A program made the translations under genes and the position numbers. A DNA stretch of 5,751 nucleotides from Nitrososphaeraceae archaeon (GTDB lineage Archaea > Thermoproteota > Nitrososphaeria > Nitrososphaerales > Nitrososphaeraceae): the NCBI GenBank assembly GCA_021155845.1, contig JAJNBK010000180.1, forward strand, positions 1-5,751. Direction: 5' to 3'. Shown here piece after piece: positions 1 through 4,958 of this stretch (within the stretch, counting starts at the first letter, position 1; the number at the start of each line of letters is the position of its first letter). Under the pieces are notes generated by a model. It made no database searches and was not told the origin of the DNA. It saw only the letters and a program-made list of their open reading frames with translations.

Positions 1-309
1 ATAATGCTGCATTATGACTTCAGTTCTATCTGTTGATGAATCATTGATTGCAATAATCTCAAAATTTGGATAGTCTTGTCTTAATAAACTATCCAAACAT
101 CTTGCAATATATTTTTCTTCATTTCGGGCAGGTAAAATTATGCTGACTTTAGGAAAATTTTCGATGATCGTTGATTTTTTAAAAGATTCTAGCGTAGGAG
201 TTTGTTTCAAAGATTTTACTACATATGCTATTAGGTATAGCCATGTAGCGATAATTCCAAACGTAATAGTAGTTAATATCCCATTGATTATTGCTAAAGT
301 TATTTCCAT
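1..309 (-). CDS. Family 2 glycosyltransferase, membrane-anchored, partial (3' end outside window)
   Basis: The minus strand reads open from an ATG at 309 to the window edge, giving 103 residues. Residues about 7-31 form a hydrophobic membrane segment rich in Ile, Leu and Thr. A GT-A domain start follows at residue 55, with the typical first strand VSIILPARNEE, then a helix (ARCLDSLLRQDYPNFE), a second strand (IIAIND) and SSTDRT. In GT2 enzymes the Asp after the second strand binds the nucleotide of the UDP- or GDP-sugar donor. The active site should face the cytoplasm. A membrane helix before the domain is common in archaeal enzymes making glycolipids, glycoproteins or surface polysaccharide, but acceptor and sugar cannot be told. 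An in-frame TGA lies at 324-322, so only TTG at 321 could lengthen it; no Shine-Dalgarno sequence is visible. The second catalytic Asp and the QxxRW region lie outside the window. Confidence 0.88.
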   Translation of the reverse strand, partial: MEITLAIINGILTTITFGIIATWLYLIAYVVKSLKQTPTLESFKKSTIIENFPKVSIILPARNEEKYIARCLDSLLRQDYPNFEIIAINDSSTDRTEVIMQHY

Positions 310-342
310 AGGAGATGTCAATCATGGGTTACAAAGGATTGG

Positions 343-350
343 AAATATAC
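343..350 (-). promoter_or_regulatory. Putative TATA box of the glycosyltransferase gene
   Basis: On the minus strand the sequence reads GTATATTT, centred about 37 bases before the ATG at 309. With the usual archaeal spacing of about 26 bases, transcription would begin near 320, leaving a leader of about ten bases. The match is by eye only. Confidence 0.35.
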
Positions 351-398
351 ACTATCCGATTGACGATAGAAAAACAACAACAAGAGTGGTCTGCTTAT

Positions 399-418
399 CA
401 TACATACATACATACATA
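399..418. repeat. (CATA)5 tetranucleotide microsatellite
   Basis: Five perfect tandem copies of CATA lie between the divergent glycosyltransferase and tRNA-binding genes. The tract sits about 90 bases before the glycosyltransferase start and about 70 before the other. No open frame of a recognised gene uses it. Slippage could change promoter spacing, but nothing in the sequence shows that it does. Confidence 0.85.
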
Positions 419-458
419 AACAAAATTTCTATGCTCATTCTCTAAAAAAAAGTATGTA

Positions 459-466
459 TTTATAAT
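459..466 (+). promoter_or_regulatory. TATA box for the tRNA-binding protein gene
   Basis: TTTATAAT-like sequence (ATTTATAATAAG, 458-469) is centred about 28 bases before the GTG at 491. That spacing puts transcription start at or within a few bases of the start codon, so the mRNA is probably leaderless. This supports the GTG as the true start, since no ATG lies upstream in frame before a stop at 443-445. Confidence 0.6.
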
Positions 467-490
467 AAGAGGGCGGCCAATTGTAGCATT

Positions 491-847
491 GTGAGCGGGT
501 CTGAAGAAGAAGAACAACAACAATATGTCACATTTGAAGACTTTTCCAAAATACATTTGAAAATCGGTAAAATTATCCATGCAGAAAGTATTCCAGGCAT
601 GAAAAAGGTCTTAAGAGTCATAGTGGATATTGGAATAGATCAAAGAGATATCGTAGTCGGCGCCGCAATTTTTTATAAGCCAGAAGAATTAATCGACAAA
701 GTCGTAGTTATTTGTACAAATATGGAGCCACGTAAAATTGGCAGTATAATTTCTAATGGCATGTTATTAGCGGCAGACGGATTTGAGGGAAAGCCTATAT
801 TTCTTACCATAAAAGACGAAGCTCCAATAGGGGCAGCCATTCATTAG
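491..847 (+). CDS. OB-fold tRNA-binding domain protein (MetRS C-terminal / CsaA / Trbp111 type)
   Basis: This 118-residue protein is essentially one tRNA-binding (EMAPII-like) OB-fold. A short acidic, Gln-rich tail (residues 1-11) precedes VTFEDFSKIHLKIGKI, the usual first strand. Then come a core around GAAIFYKPEELIDKVVVICTN and the signature NMEPRKI followed by SNGMLLAA (residues 77-95). Family members dimerise and bind tRNA in a structure-specific way. They occur as the C-terminal domain of methionyl-tRNA synthetase or as free proteins that assist it; this copy is free-standing, with no synthetase catalytic domain. It could also act as a CsaA-like chaperone; sequence alone cannot decide. 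Start is GTG at 491, with no Shine-Dalgarno sequence but a TATA box at leaderless distance. It is divergent from the glycosyltransferase and transcribed alone, towards a hairpin region beginning near 912. Confidence 0.9.
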   Translation: MSGSEEEEQQQYVTFEDFSKIHLKIGKIIHAESIPGMKKVLRVIVDIGIDQRDIVVGAAIFYKPEELIDKVVVICTNMEPRKIGSIISNGMLLAADGFEGKPIFLTIKDEAPIGAAIH

Positions 848-911
848 AATACAGCCAATTCTAGGCAAGTATCAATAAGGTTCTTTTATGAATATATTAT
901 AGAATCTTTCG

Positions 912-984
912 CACTAGTTAGTCCTCCCAGGGCTAGTGTACAGTTTGCTTTGTTCGTTTGGAGCATGCTTTGGCTGTACTTTTT
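912..984 (+). terminator. Two abutting hairpins plus T-run; terminator or structured RNA
   Basis: CACTAG (912-917) pairs with CTAGTG (933-938), with an inner CCT/AGG pairing. Immediately after, GTACAG (938-943) pairs with CTGTAC (974-979), and five Ts follow at 980-984. The base G938 is shared, so both stems cannot be complete at once. It lies 65 bases past the stop of the tRNA-binding protein gene, a reasonable place for termination. Archaea mainly use T-runs to terminate, so the hairpins may be incidental. Confidence 0.35.
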
Positions 985-1046
985 GCCGCAAGCACTTGAG
1001 AAAAGGAGGCTTTAGAGATTTCGCCAAATATCTACTTCTACAATTC

Positions 1047-1070
1047 GTCATGACAATATGATATCATGAC
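1047..1070. repeat. Spaced palindrome GTCATGA-N10-TCATGAC
   Basis: A perfect 7-base inverted repeat is separated by ten bases that include the palindrome ATGATATCAT (1058-1067, overlapping the right arm). It resembles a dimeric regulator site, yet lies between two convergent 3' ends with no clear promoter beside it. A chance or structural origin is equally possible. Confidence 0.4.
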
Positions 1071-1140
1071 TTCACTATATTTCTGCTATACCAACAACTG
1101 TTTTGATTTTGAACTAAAGGAAATAAAGCCATGTCTGTAA

Positions 1141-1161
1141 CTCTTCTTGTATCCTGAAGAG
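1141..1161 (-). terminator. Small hairpin downstream of the dehydrogenase gene
   Basis: CTCTTC (1141-1146) pairs with GAAGAG (1156-1161) across a nine-base loop, about 22 bases beyond the dehydrogenase stop on the minus strand. There is no strong T-run after it on that strand, so the terminator call is weak. Confidence 0.25.
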
Positions 1162-1182
1162 ATATAAAGATGTGAAGCCTGC

Positions 1183-2100
1183 TTATTTTAAATTCTTAGA
1201 ATTTCTAATATCATTTTTTTTTGTATTCATACCGTTTATCGTAGCCATAAATGCGGATATTGCTGAATAATCTAAGTCTGAATATCCCATGTTATTTGCT
1301 GCTCTATACATCTGCTGCATAAGTGAAGTAAGAGGTAAAGACACTCCAACAGACTGCGACGTACCTATAGAAAGTTCAAGATCTTTAAGCATATTTTTAA
1401 GATGAAAAGAGGGCTGAAAATCGTCCTTTATCATTCTTGGGCCTTTATTTTCACTAAGACCTGTCTTAAAATAGGTGGAATTTATAACTTTAATGAAGAT
1501 CTCGGGGTTAATACTAGCAGCCTTAACTAACGTTATGCCCTCTGATAATGCACCAGCTATTAAGGCAATATTCAAATTTAACGCCAATTTAACAACATTA
1601 GCCGATCCAGCATCTTCACCAATATAAAAAACGGATTTTGCTAATTTATCAATAATTGGTTTTACTTTCAGAAACGCCCTTTTAGGACCTGCAACGATAT
1701 TCACCAATTCGCCTCTTTCTGCTGCCGCTGGGCCGCCCATCACAGGCATCCCAATAAAATCTATCTCCTTCTGCCCAAGTCCTTCTGCACAATACTTTGA
1801 TTGCTCAGGAGAGATAGTGCTGGAATCAGCTATTATCAACTGTTTACGATCAGCCGCTACGATACCATTCTTGCCAAAGCATACCTCTTTTACCGCATCG
1901 AAGTTTGTAATACAGATTAAAATAAAATCACAATTCAAAGCAATATCTCTAGGAGTCTTCAATATACTAGCACTCGTCTTGGCAAATGGCTTAGCCTTTA
2001 CTATATCACGATTATAAACATAAATTTTATGACCAGTATTAAGTAATCTAATCGCCATATGTGATCCCATCATTCCAAGTCCAATTACACCGACTCTCAT
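1183..2100 (-). CDS. NAD(P)-dependent beta-hydroxyacid dehydrogenase (3-hydroxyisobutyrate dehydrogenase family)
   Basis: The 305-residue product has the usual length (about 290-300) and full architecture of the family. The N-terminal Rossmann fold begins MRVGVIGLGMMG, with the dinucleotide motif G7-x-G9-xx-G12, and Asn30-Arg31 after the second strand suggests preference for NADP, a weak inference. Substrate-site elements follow: DSST (92-95), PVMGGPAAAERGEL (119-132), and the catalytic Lys171 with Asn175 in GSANVVKLALNLN. The C-terminal helical domain holds FHLKNMLKDLELS (232-244). The enzyme should interconvert a beta- or gamma-hydroxyacid and its semialdehyde. In a thaumarchaeon the substrate might be a semialdehyde near the 3-hydroxypropionate/4-hydroxybutyrate cycle or amino acid breakdown, but this is inference. 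The residue before GG in the PVxGG motif is Met121, where 3-hydroxyisobutyrate dehydrogenases usually have Ser. ATG at 2100 gives the Rossmann strand directly at the N-terminus, as expected. Confidence 0.9.
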   Translation of the reverse strand: MRVGVIGLGMMGSHMAIRLLNTGHKIYVYNRDIVKAKPFAKTSASILKTPRDIALNCDFILICITNFDAVKEVCFGKNGIVAADRKQLIIADSSTISPEQSKYCAEGLGQKEIDFIGMPVMGGPAAAERGELVNIVAGPKRAFLKVKPIIDKLAKSVFYIGEDAGSANVVKLALNLNIALIAGALSEGITLVKAASINPEIFIKVINSTYFKTGLSENKGPRMIKDDFQPSFHLKNMLKDLELSIGTSQSVGVSLPLTSLMQQMYRAANNMGYSDLDYSAISAFMATINGMNTKKNDIRNSKNLK

Positions 2101-2125
2101 GCTGCAAGAGATCAGTTGATAGACG

Positions 2126-2133
2126 AATAAAAA
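2126..2133 (-). promoter_or_regulatory. Putative TATA box of the dehydrogenase gene
   Basis: The minus strand reads TTTTTATT here, centred about 29 bases before the ATG at 2100, which would give a leaderless or nearly leaderless mRNA. The box departs from TTTATA, so the call rests on AT-content and spacing. Confidence 0.35.
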
Positions 2134-2408
2134 TTCTCACCTACGCAATACTAGCATCTGCACTCGGACCTTCTCAGTCAAAGTTCTAAGTTATGATATG
2201 ATATGTTTTTTTTGTTTTCTTCTGAGAATTTTATAGAAAAACGGAAAGAGTACGCGAATACTTGGATCTTGTATTTTGGTAATTAATGATTAGTATCCGC
2301 AAGTTGATTGTTTTATGTCAAAGGCTAATAAACATAGGTTCACCAAAGATAGACAGATACCAATGATGTAAATTTACTTAAACACTCAGTCAAAGATAAC
2401 TAAAACAA

Positions 2409-2429
2409 TATTAATTCTATGTTTAATTA
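2409..2429 (+). promoter_or_regulatory. AT-rich promoter region of the small membrane protein gene
   Basis: Two TATA-like stretches compete: TATTAATT (2409-2416), about 34 bases before the ATG, and TTTAATTA (2422-2429), about 22 before it. Only the first leaves room for the start codon at normal archaeal spacing, giving a leader of roughly eight bases. Confidence 0.3.
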
Positions 2430-2446
2430 AAGAAGTAACCATAATA

Positions 2447-2779
2447 ATGTTAGACAATTTACATCTGTCTTTATTTTTAAACATTCTAGGATTAGGTTTT
2501 GAGATCATCGGATTTGGTTGGATATTAGTAATGGAACGAAAATCTAAGGATAAACAACCAAGTATGATAAGGCCAGCAATACGCTTAGATGATATCGAGA
2601 ATCCTATAATAAAACTGCAGGATTTAGAGAGGCAAGCAGTAGATGATTTAGAGAATAAAATGCCTGATCCTATTACTGTTACTCATACCACTAATAAAAA
2701 ACCTAGAACTAAATGTATGGGTATATGGCTAATCACTTTAGGATTTCTTATTCAGATAGGTACGACGATATTTTTTTAG
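2447..2779 (+). CDS. Hypothetical two-helix membrane protein, family not recognised
   Basis: I do not recognise this 110-residue protein. It has two hydrophobic helices, at about residues 6-29 (through NILGLGFEIIGFGWILVM) and 91-110 (GIWLITLGFLIQIGTTIFF, running to the C-terminus). Between them is a 60-residue polar linker with an acidic, probably helical part (LDDIENPIIKLQDLERQAV) and basic ends (ERKSKDKQ after the first helix, NKKPRTK before the second). By the positive-inside rule the linker should be cytoplasmic, with both ends outside. The helices share a Gly-rich pattern (LGLGFEI and LGFLIQI), suggesting they pack together or arose by duplication. No catalytic or metal-binding motif is visible; the single Cys is at 90. 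Start is ATG 2447; the gene ends in a T-rich stretch, stands alone, and its function is unknown. Confidence 0.65.
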   Translation: MLDNLHLSLFLNILGLGFEIIGFGWILVMERKSKDKQPSMIRPAIRLDDIENPIIKLQDLERQAVDDLENKMPDPITVTHTTNKKPRTKCMGIWLITLGFLIQIGTTIFF

Positions 2780-2800
2780 GTTTGATTTTGTTTGATTTCT
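2770..2800 (+). terminator. T-rich terminator of the small membrane protein gene
   Basis: A run of eight Ts ends in the TAG stop codon (2777-2779), followed by further T clusters in GGTTTGATTTTGTTTGATTT. T-runs on the coding strand suffice for termination by archaeal RNA polymerase. No stem is needed or seen. Confidence 0.45.
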
Positions 2801-3112
2801 CACCCAAAGCATAAGATATTATTTCAGGATTTAGATATGTTAAACTCTACATTGTTATCGATAAGGGATCATTCTTTTCTATCCTTCAAACCTTCCCTGA
2901 TAGAATTTTCAAGCAGATGGAGCAAATTAACTATATTATAGAATATGCATTAAAAGTTATTGGTTAGGATAGTATGAACTTTGTTTTTTTCGCATAATCG
3001 CAAAGACGATGATCAGAAGCAGATTAAAGTCATTTTGTTATATTATAACTCTTTAGCCAATCGGTGCATTAGATGAGTTATCTAATAATAATAGCTGGAC
3101 AATGATGACCTT

Positions 3113-3132
3113 CCCTTCCCTACCTCCCTCCC
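3113..3132 (-). promoter_or_regulatory. Quadruplex-capable G-tract (minus strand) beside the radA promoter
   Basis: The plus strand has four CCC runs (3113-3115, 3118-3120, 3126-3128, 3130-3132) separated by 2, 5 and 1 bases, so the minus strand fits the G3+N1-7 rule for a three-tier G-quadruplex. It ends 17 bases before the TATA box, close to where TFB would sit. Such a tract stands out sharply in this AT-rich window. Whether it folds or regulates is not shown by sequence. Confidence 0.5.
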
Positions 3133-3149
3133 TTCATGGTACGTTTCGA

Positions 3150-3157
3150 TATTAATA
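3150..3157 (+). promoter_or_regulatory. TATA box of radA
   Basis: TATTAATA is centred 26 bases before about position 3180, which falls on the in-frame ATG pair at 3178 and 3184. The mRNA is therefore probably leaderless and starts translation in the frame of those ATGs, which is not the frame of the RadA core. This spacing is part of the case for a frameshift. Confidence 0.45.
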
Positions 3158-3177
3158 GGAGTAATTATTATCAAGTC

Positions 3178-3264
3178 ATGAAGATGGTAGATCGAAAAGC
3201 ATCTATGGAAAACGAATCTAATAATAACATTGTTCAAAAGAATGATACAAATACCATATCTGAC
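3178..3264 (+). pseudogene. radA: Out-of-frame putative N-terminal segment of RadA
   Basis: From ATG 3178 (or 3184) this frame reads MVDRKASMENE, then SNNNIVQKNDTNTISDYDG. It is polar and acidic, like the variable N-terminal tail of archaeal RadA, and ends in ISDYDG, which resembles the ISD-[IV]-[ED]-G that opens the helix-hairpin-helix. In this frame the sequence then degenerates and stops at 3352-3354, while RadA continues one frame over from about 3263 (TTTAKKLKEAG). The simplest reading is one coding region with a net +1 shift near 3262-3265, for instance a loss of 17 bases that removed the GxG residues. The alternative is that this stretch is only leader and RadA starts at 3230 or 3242. 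Confidence 0.4.
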
Positions 3265-4234
3265 TACGACGGCCAAGAAACTCAAAGAGGCTGGTATTGT
3301 GTCAGTAATGGATCTTGCAGTAGCAAGTTCAGACGAACTGGCTGTAGACCTTAATTCTTCGAAGGATAGCGCTGCATCATTTATAATGGCAGCCCAGAAG
3401 CTTTTGAGAGATTCTAATGTTCTAGAAAAAGAGTTTGTTACAGCTGATGCCGCTCTTGAAAAAAGGAAATCTATGCTACGATGTTCCACTGGATCTATAG
3501 CTCTTGACGATCTTTTGCTTGGAGGCATAGAGACACAAGCTGTTACTGAGTTTTATGGTGAATTCGGTTCTGGTAAATCACAGATATGTCATACACTATG
3601 TGCAACAGCGAGACAGCCAATTGCAGTAGGAGGACTCGATGGTGGCGTAATATACATCGATACCGAGGGTACATTTAGACCTGAGAGAGTAGAGCAAATA
3701 GCTAGAGCAAGAGGATTCGATCCTTCTCAGATATTGAAAAGTGTAGCTGTATGCAAAATTTATAACAGCTCACATCTGGAACTAATAATAAAAGATCTTG
3801 GTAAATATATTAATGATTTTAAAGCAAAACTTGTCGTAATTGATAGTATAATTTCTCTTCACAGAGCAGAATTTGCTGGAAGAGGTACACTGGCTGATAG
3901 ACAACAGAGACTTAATAATATGCTGCACAAACTCGTAAGACTCACAGAGATTTACAACATTGCAATAGTTATAACAAATCAAGTGCAATCTTCTCCAGAT
4001 ACTTTCTTTGGAGATCCAACAAAAGCAGCTGGAGGAAATGTATTAGGACATGCCTCAACCTATAGAATTTATCTTAGAAAATCTGGAGAGAACAGAGTTG
4101 CAAAGATGATAGACTCTCCATATCACCCCTACTCAGAAACAAGATTTACTGTAAACGAAAAGGGAACAGATGATATAGAAGAGCAAATAAAAAAGGGCGG
4201 TAGAAAATTAGCAAAAGACGAAGAGGAAAACTGA
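3230..4234 (+). CDS. radA: DNA repair and recombination protein RadA (5' end probably frameshifted)
   Basis: RadA is the archaeal RecA/Rad51 recombinase: it forms filaments on single-stranded DNA and drives ATP-dependent strand exchange. From TTG 3230 the frame gives 334 residues. Seen in order are a partial helix-hairpin-helix (TTTAKKLKEAGIVSVMDL, 12-29), the polymerisation motif FVTA (69-72), Walker A GEFGSGKS (110-117), YIDTEGTFRPER (142-153), Walker B LVVID (201-205), loop L1 around AGRGTLADRQQ (216-226), and loop L2 around GDPTKAAGGNVLGHAST (261-277). The C-terminus is charged. All ATPase and DNA-binding motifs are intact and no intein is present. The first hairpin is abnormal: where RadA has a GxG before the TTA-KKL helix, this reads IPYLTTTAKKL, one residue short. 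Start choice is open: TTG 3230, ATG 3242, or, if a frameshift is corrected, ATG 3178/3184. Confidence 0.93.
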   Translation: MFKRMIQIPYLTTTAKKLKEAGIVSVMDLAVASSDELAVDLNSSKDSAASFIMAAQKLLRDSNVLEKEFVTADAALEKRKSMLRCSTGSIALDDLLLGGIETQAVTEFYGEFGSGKSQICHTLCATARQPIAVGGLDGGVIYIDTEGTFRPERVEQIARARGFDPSQILKSVAVCKIYNSSHLELIIKDLGKYINDFKAKLVVIDSIISLHRAEFAGRGTLADRQQRLNNMLHKLVRLTEIYNIAIVITNQVQSSPDTFFGDPTKAAGGNVLGHASTYRIYLRKSGENRVAKMIDSPYHPYSETRFTVNEKGTDDIEEQIKKGGRKLAKDEEEN

Positions 4235-4236
4235 CT

Positions 4237-4263
4237 GATCTACTTAATTTTGTCGAATAGATC
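4237..4263 (+). terminator. Hairpin following radA
   Basis: GATCTA (4237-4242) pairs with TAGATC (4258-4263) three bases after the radA stop, enclosing an AT-rich loop with TTTT. The stem is short and lacks a following T-run, so a role in termination is only suggested by position. Confidence 0.3.
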
Positions 4264-4413
4264 GCGAAGGTTAATCTCAAGTTGACTAGCCTGACTGAAC
4301 GTGATCATTAATTTTATTTATAATACTTGTGATTAATATATTTGTTGAATACACTCACAAATTTACAATGCAAAATTAAAATTGGAAATTTCAAATTTCT
4401 GTTGTAATAATTA

Positions 4414-4431
4414 TTGTTGTTGTTGTTGTTG
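4414..4431. repeat. (TTG)6 trinucleotide microsatellite
   Basis: Six perfect TTG units lie about 180 bases past radA in non-coding DNA. Shorter CAA runs occur at 374-382 and in the Gln-rich start of the tRNA-binding protein. No role is evident. Confidence 0.85.
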
Positions 4432-4582
4432 ATGTATTGTTTCTTCTATATTCTATTCTATCTTTTATGTTAATGAATAATAGTAATGTAGTGAAATACC
4501 AAAGTTTAAGAGAAGAGGTATTTTAAGATAAACCATAGATATTGGTATAGGCATATGTATGAGATTTCTAAACTATAGGTAG

Positions 4583-4665
4583 TGACATCCAGTCCAGACT
4601 CACGTCTTTACTGCAGGGCCATCCGCTATCGCAGCATTTTTAGTTTGTAAGTCAGATGGATGTCA
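4583..4665. repeat. 9-base inverted repeat enclosing two small hairpins
   Basis: TGACATCCA (4583-4591) pairs perfectly with TGGATGTCA (4657-4665), extendable by one G-U pair. Inside lie AGAC/GTCT (4596-4599 with 4604-4607) and CTGC/GCAG (4611-4614 with 4631-4634). As RNA this would give a three-way junction of about 83 bases. It has no tRNA signature. A 9-base match at this spacing is expected once or twice by chance in a window this long. Confidence 0.35.
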
Positions 4666-4930
4666 TCTATTATCTCCTAACCCATTGATCCATAATTACG
4701 TCATATCAGAGAAGATGCCTTAAGAATAATACCTCGCTCTTTGCTCGGAGGAGGAGGGGGAGCAGATTCGTTATTAGAAATTGAGTCAGAAATTCAATCT
4801 ATTGCTTATTTGCTAATAAAAAATTTGCATCTTCTCAACTAAGTAATAGATAGTACATCCTCATCAGAAACTTCCTCTACTTCGTATGTTATAAACAAAA
4901 GAGAAAGGAGGGGATATTAATCATCCGCCT

Positions 4931-4938
4931 TTTATATA
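4931..4938 (+). promoter_or_regulatory. TATA box of the pterin carbinolamine dehydratase gene
   Basis: TTTATATA is a near-perfect archaeal box, centred about 25 bases before the ATG at 4959. Transcription should begin on or next to the start codon, giving a leaderless mRNA. This is the best promoter match in the window. Confidence 0.7.
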
Positions 4939-4958
4939 AGAGAGAGTATGAATAGAAC

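Larger units (their letters stand above)
848..1182. other. Non-coding spacer between convergent genes, with inverted repeats
   Basis: These 335 bases separate the 3' ends of the convergent tRNA-binding and dehydrogenase genes. I find no convincing reading frame and no tRNA. The stretch holds two abutting hairpins (912-979) followed by five Ts, a spaced palindrome (1047-1070) and a small hairpin at 1141-1161. It most likely carries the terminators of both genes. A small structured RNA is possible but unproven. Confidence 0.6.
2101..2446. other. Non-coding divergent spacer
   Basis: These 346 bases separate the dehydrogenase (minus) from the small membrane protein gene (plus), so both promoters must lie here. 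Apart from the AT-rich boxes near each start, I see a T8 run at 2206-2213 and two copies of CTCAGTCAAAG (2173-2183, 2385-2395). I see no RNA gene and no convincing small protein. Confidence 0.6.
2780..3177. other. Non-coding spacer upstream of radA
   Basis: About 400 bases without a convincing gene. A 34-residue frame from ATG 2837 has no recognisable feature. There is a T7 run near 2984-2990 followed by the short palindromic-looking CGCATAATCGC. The region ends with the C-rich tract at 3113-3132 and the radA TATA box. No tRNA or known RNA family was recognised. Confidence 0.55.
4235..4958. other. Long intergenic region without a convincing gene
   Basis: These 724 bases lie between radA and the dehydratase gene. 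They hold a hairpin just after radA (4237-4263), a (TTG)6 run (4414-4431), an inverted repeat enclosing small hairpins (4583-4665), a G-rich purine tract (4747-4760), and an ATG-less reading frame with faint chaperonin likeness (4696-4839). No tRNA was found: the cloverleaf T-arm consensus is absent. The length and mixed content would fit an eroded gene or insertion, but no transposase remnant was recognised. Confidence 0.55.

Noticed and set aside
140..445. 101-residue plus-strand frame
   Set aside because: It lies over the minus-strand glycosyltransferase start and its promoter, and runs into the CATA repeat; composition is not protein-like.
398..580. 60-residue minus-strand frame
   Set aside because: It runs antisense to the tRNA-binding protein gene and ends in the translated CATA repeat (VYVCMYV).
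944..973. T-arm-like GTTCG of a tRNA
   Set aside because: No paired GG...CC arms around it and no acceptor or anticodon stem; it does not fold as a cloverleaf.
1817..2017. 66-residue plus-strand frame
   Set aside because: It is the antisense shadow of the dehydrogenase gene.
2173..2395. Direct repeat CTCAGTCAAAG at 2173-2183 and 2385-2395 as attachment sites
   Set aside because: Eleven-base matches are expected a few times by chance in a window this size, and nothing between the copies looks like an inserted element.
2364..2400. Possible C/D box guide RNA (AATGATGTA then TCAGT)
   Set aside because: Box C is imperfect and no matching C' and D' boxes with correct spacing were found.
2837..2941. 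34-residue frame from ATG 2837
   Set aside because: It is short, has no recognisable motif and no well-placed promoter.
3136..3177. ATG 3136 as a farther-upstream start of the radA N-terminal frame
   Set aside because: It lies before the TATA box at 3150-3157, so it would not be on the transcript from that promoter.
3082..3528. 148-residue minus-strand frame
   Set aside because: It lies antisense to the radA start and is Ser-rich, typical of a shadow frame; no family resemblance.
3782..3988. 68-residue minus-strand frame
   Set aside because: It lies antisense to the RadA core.
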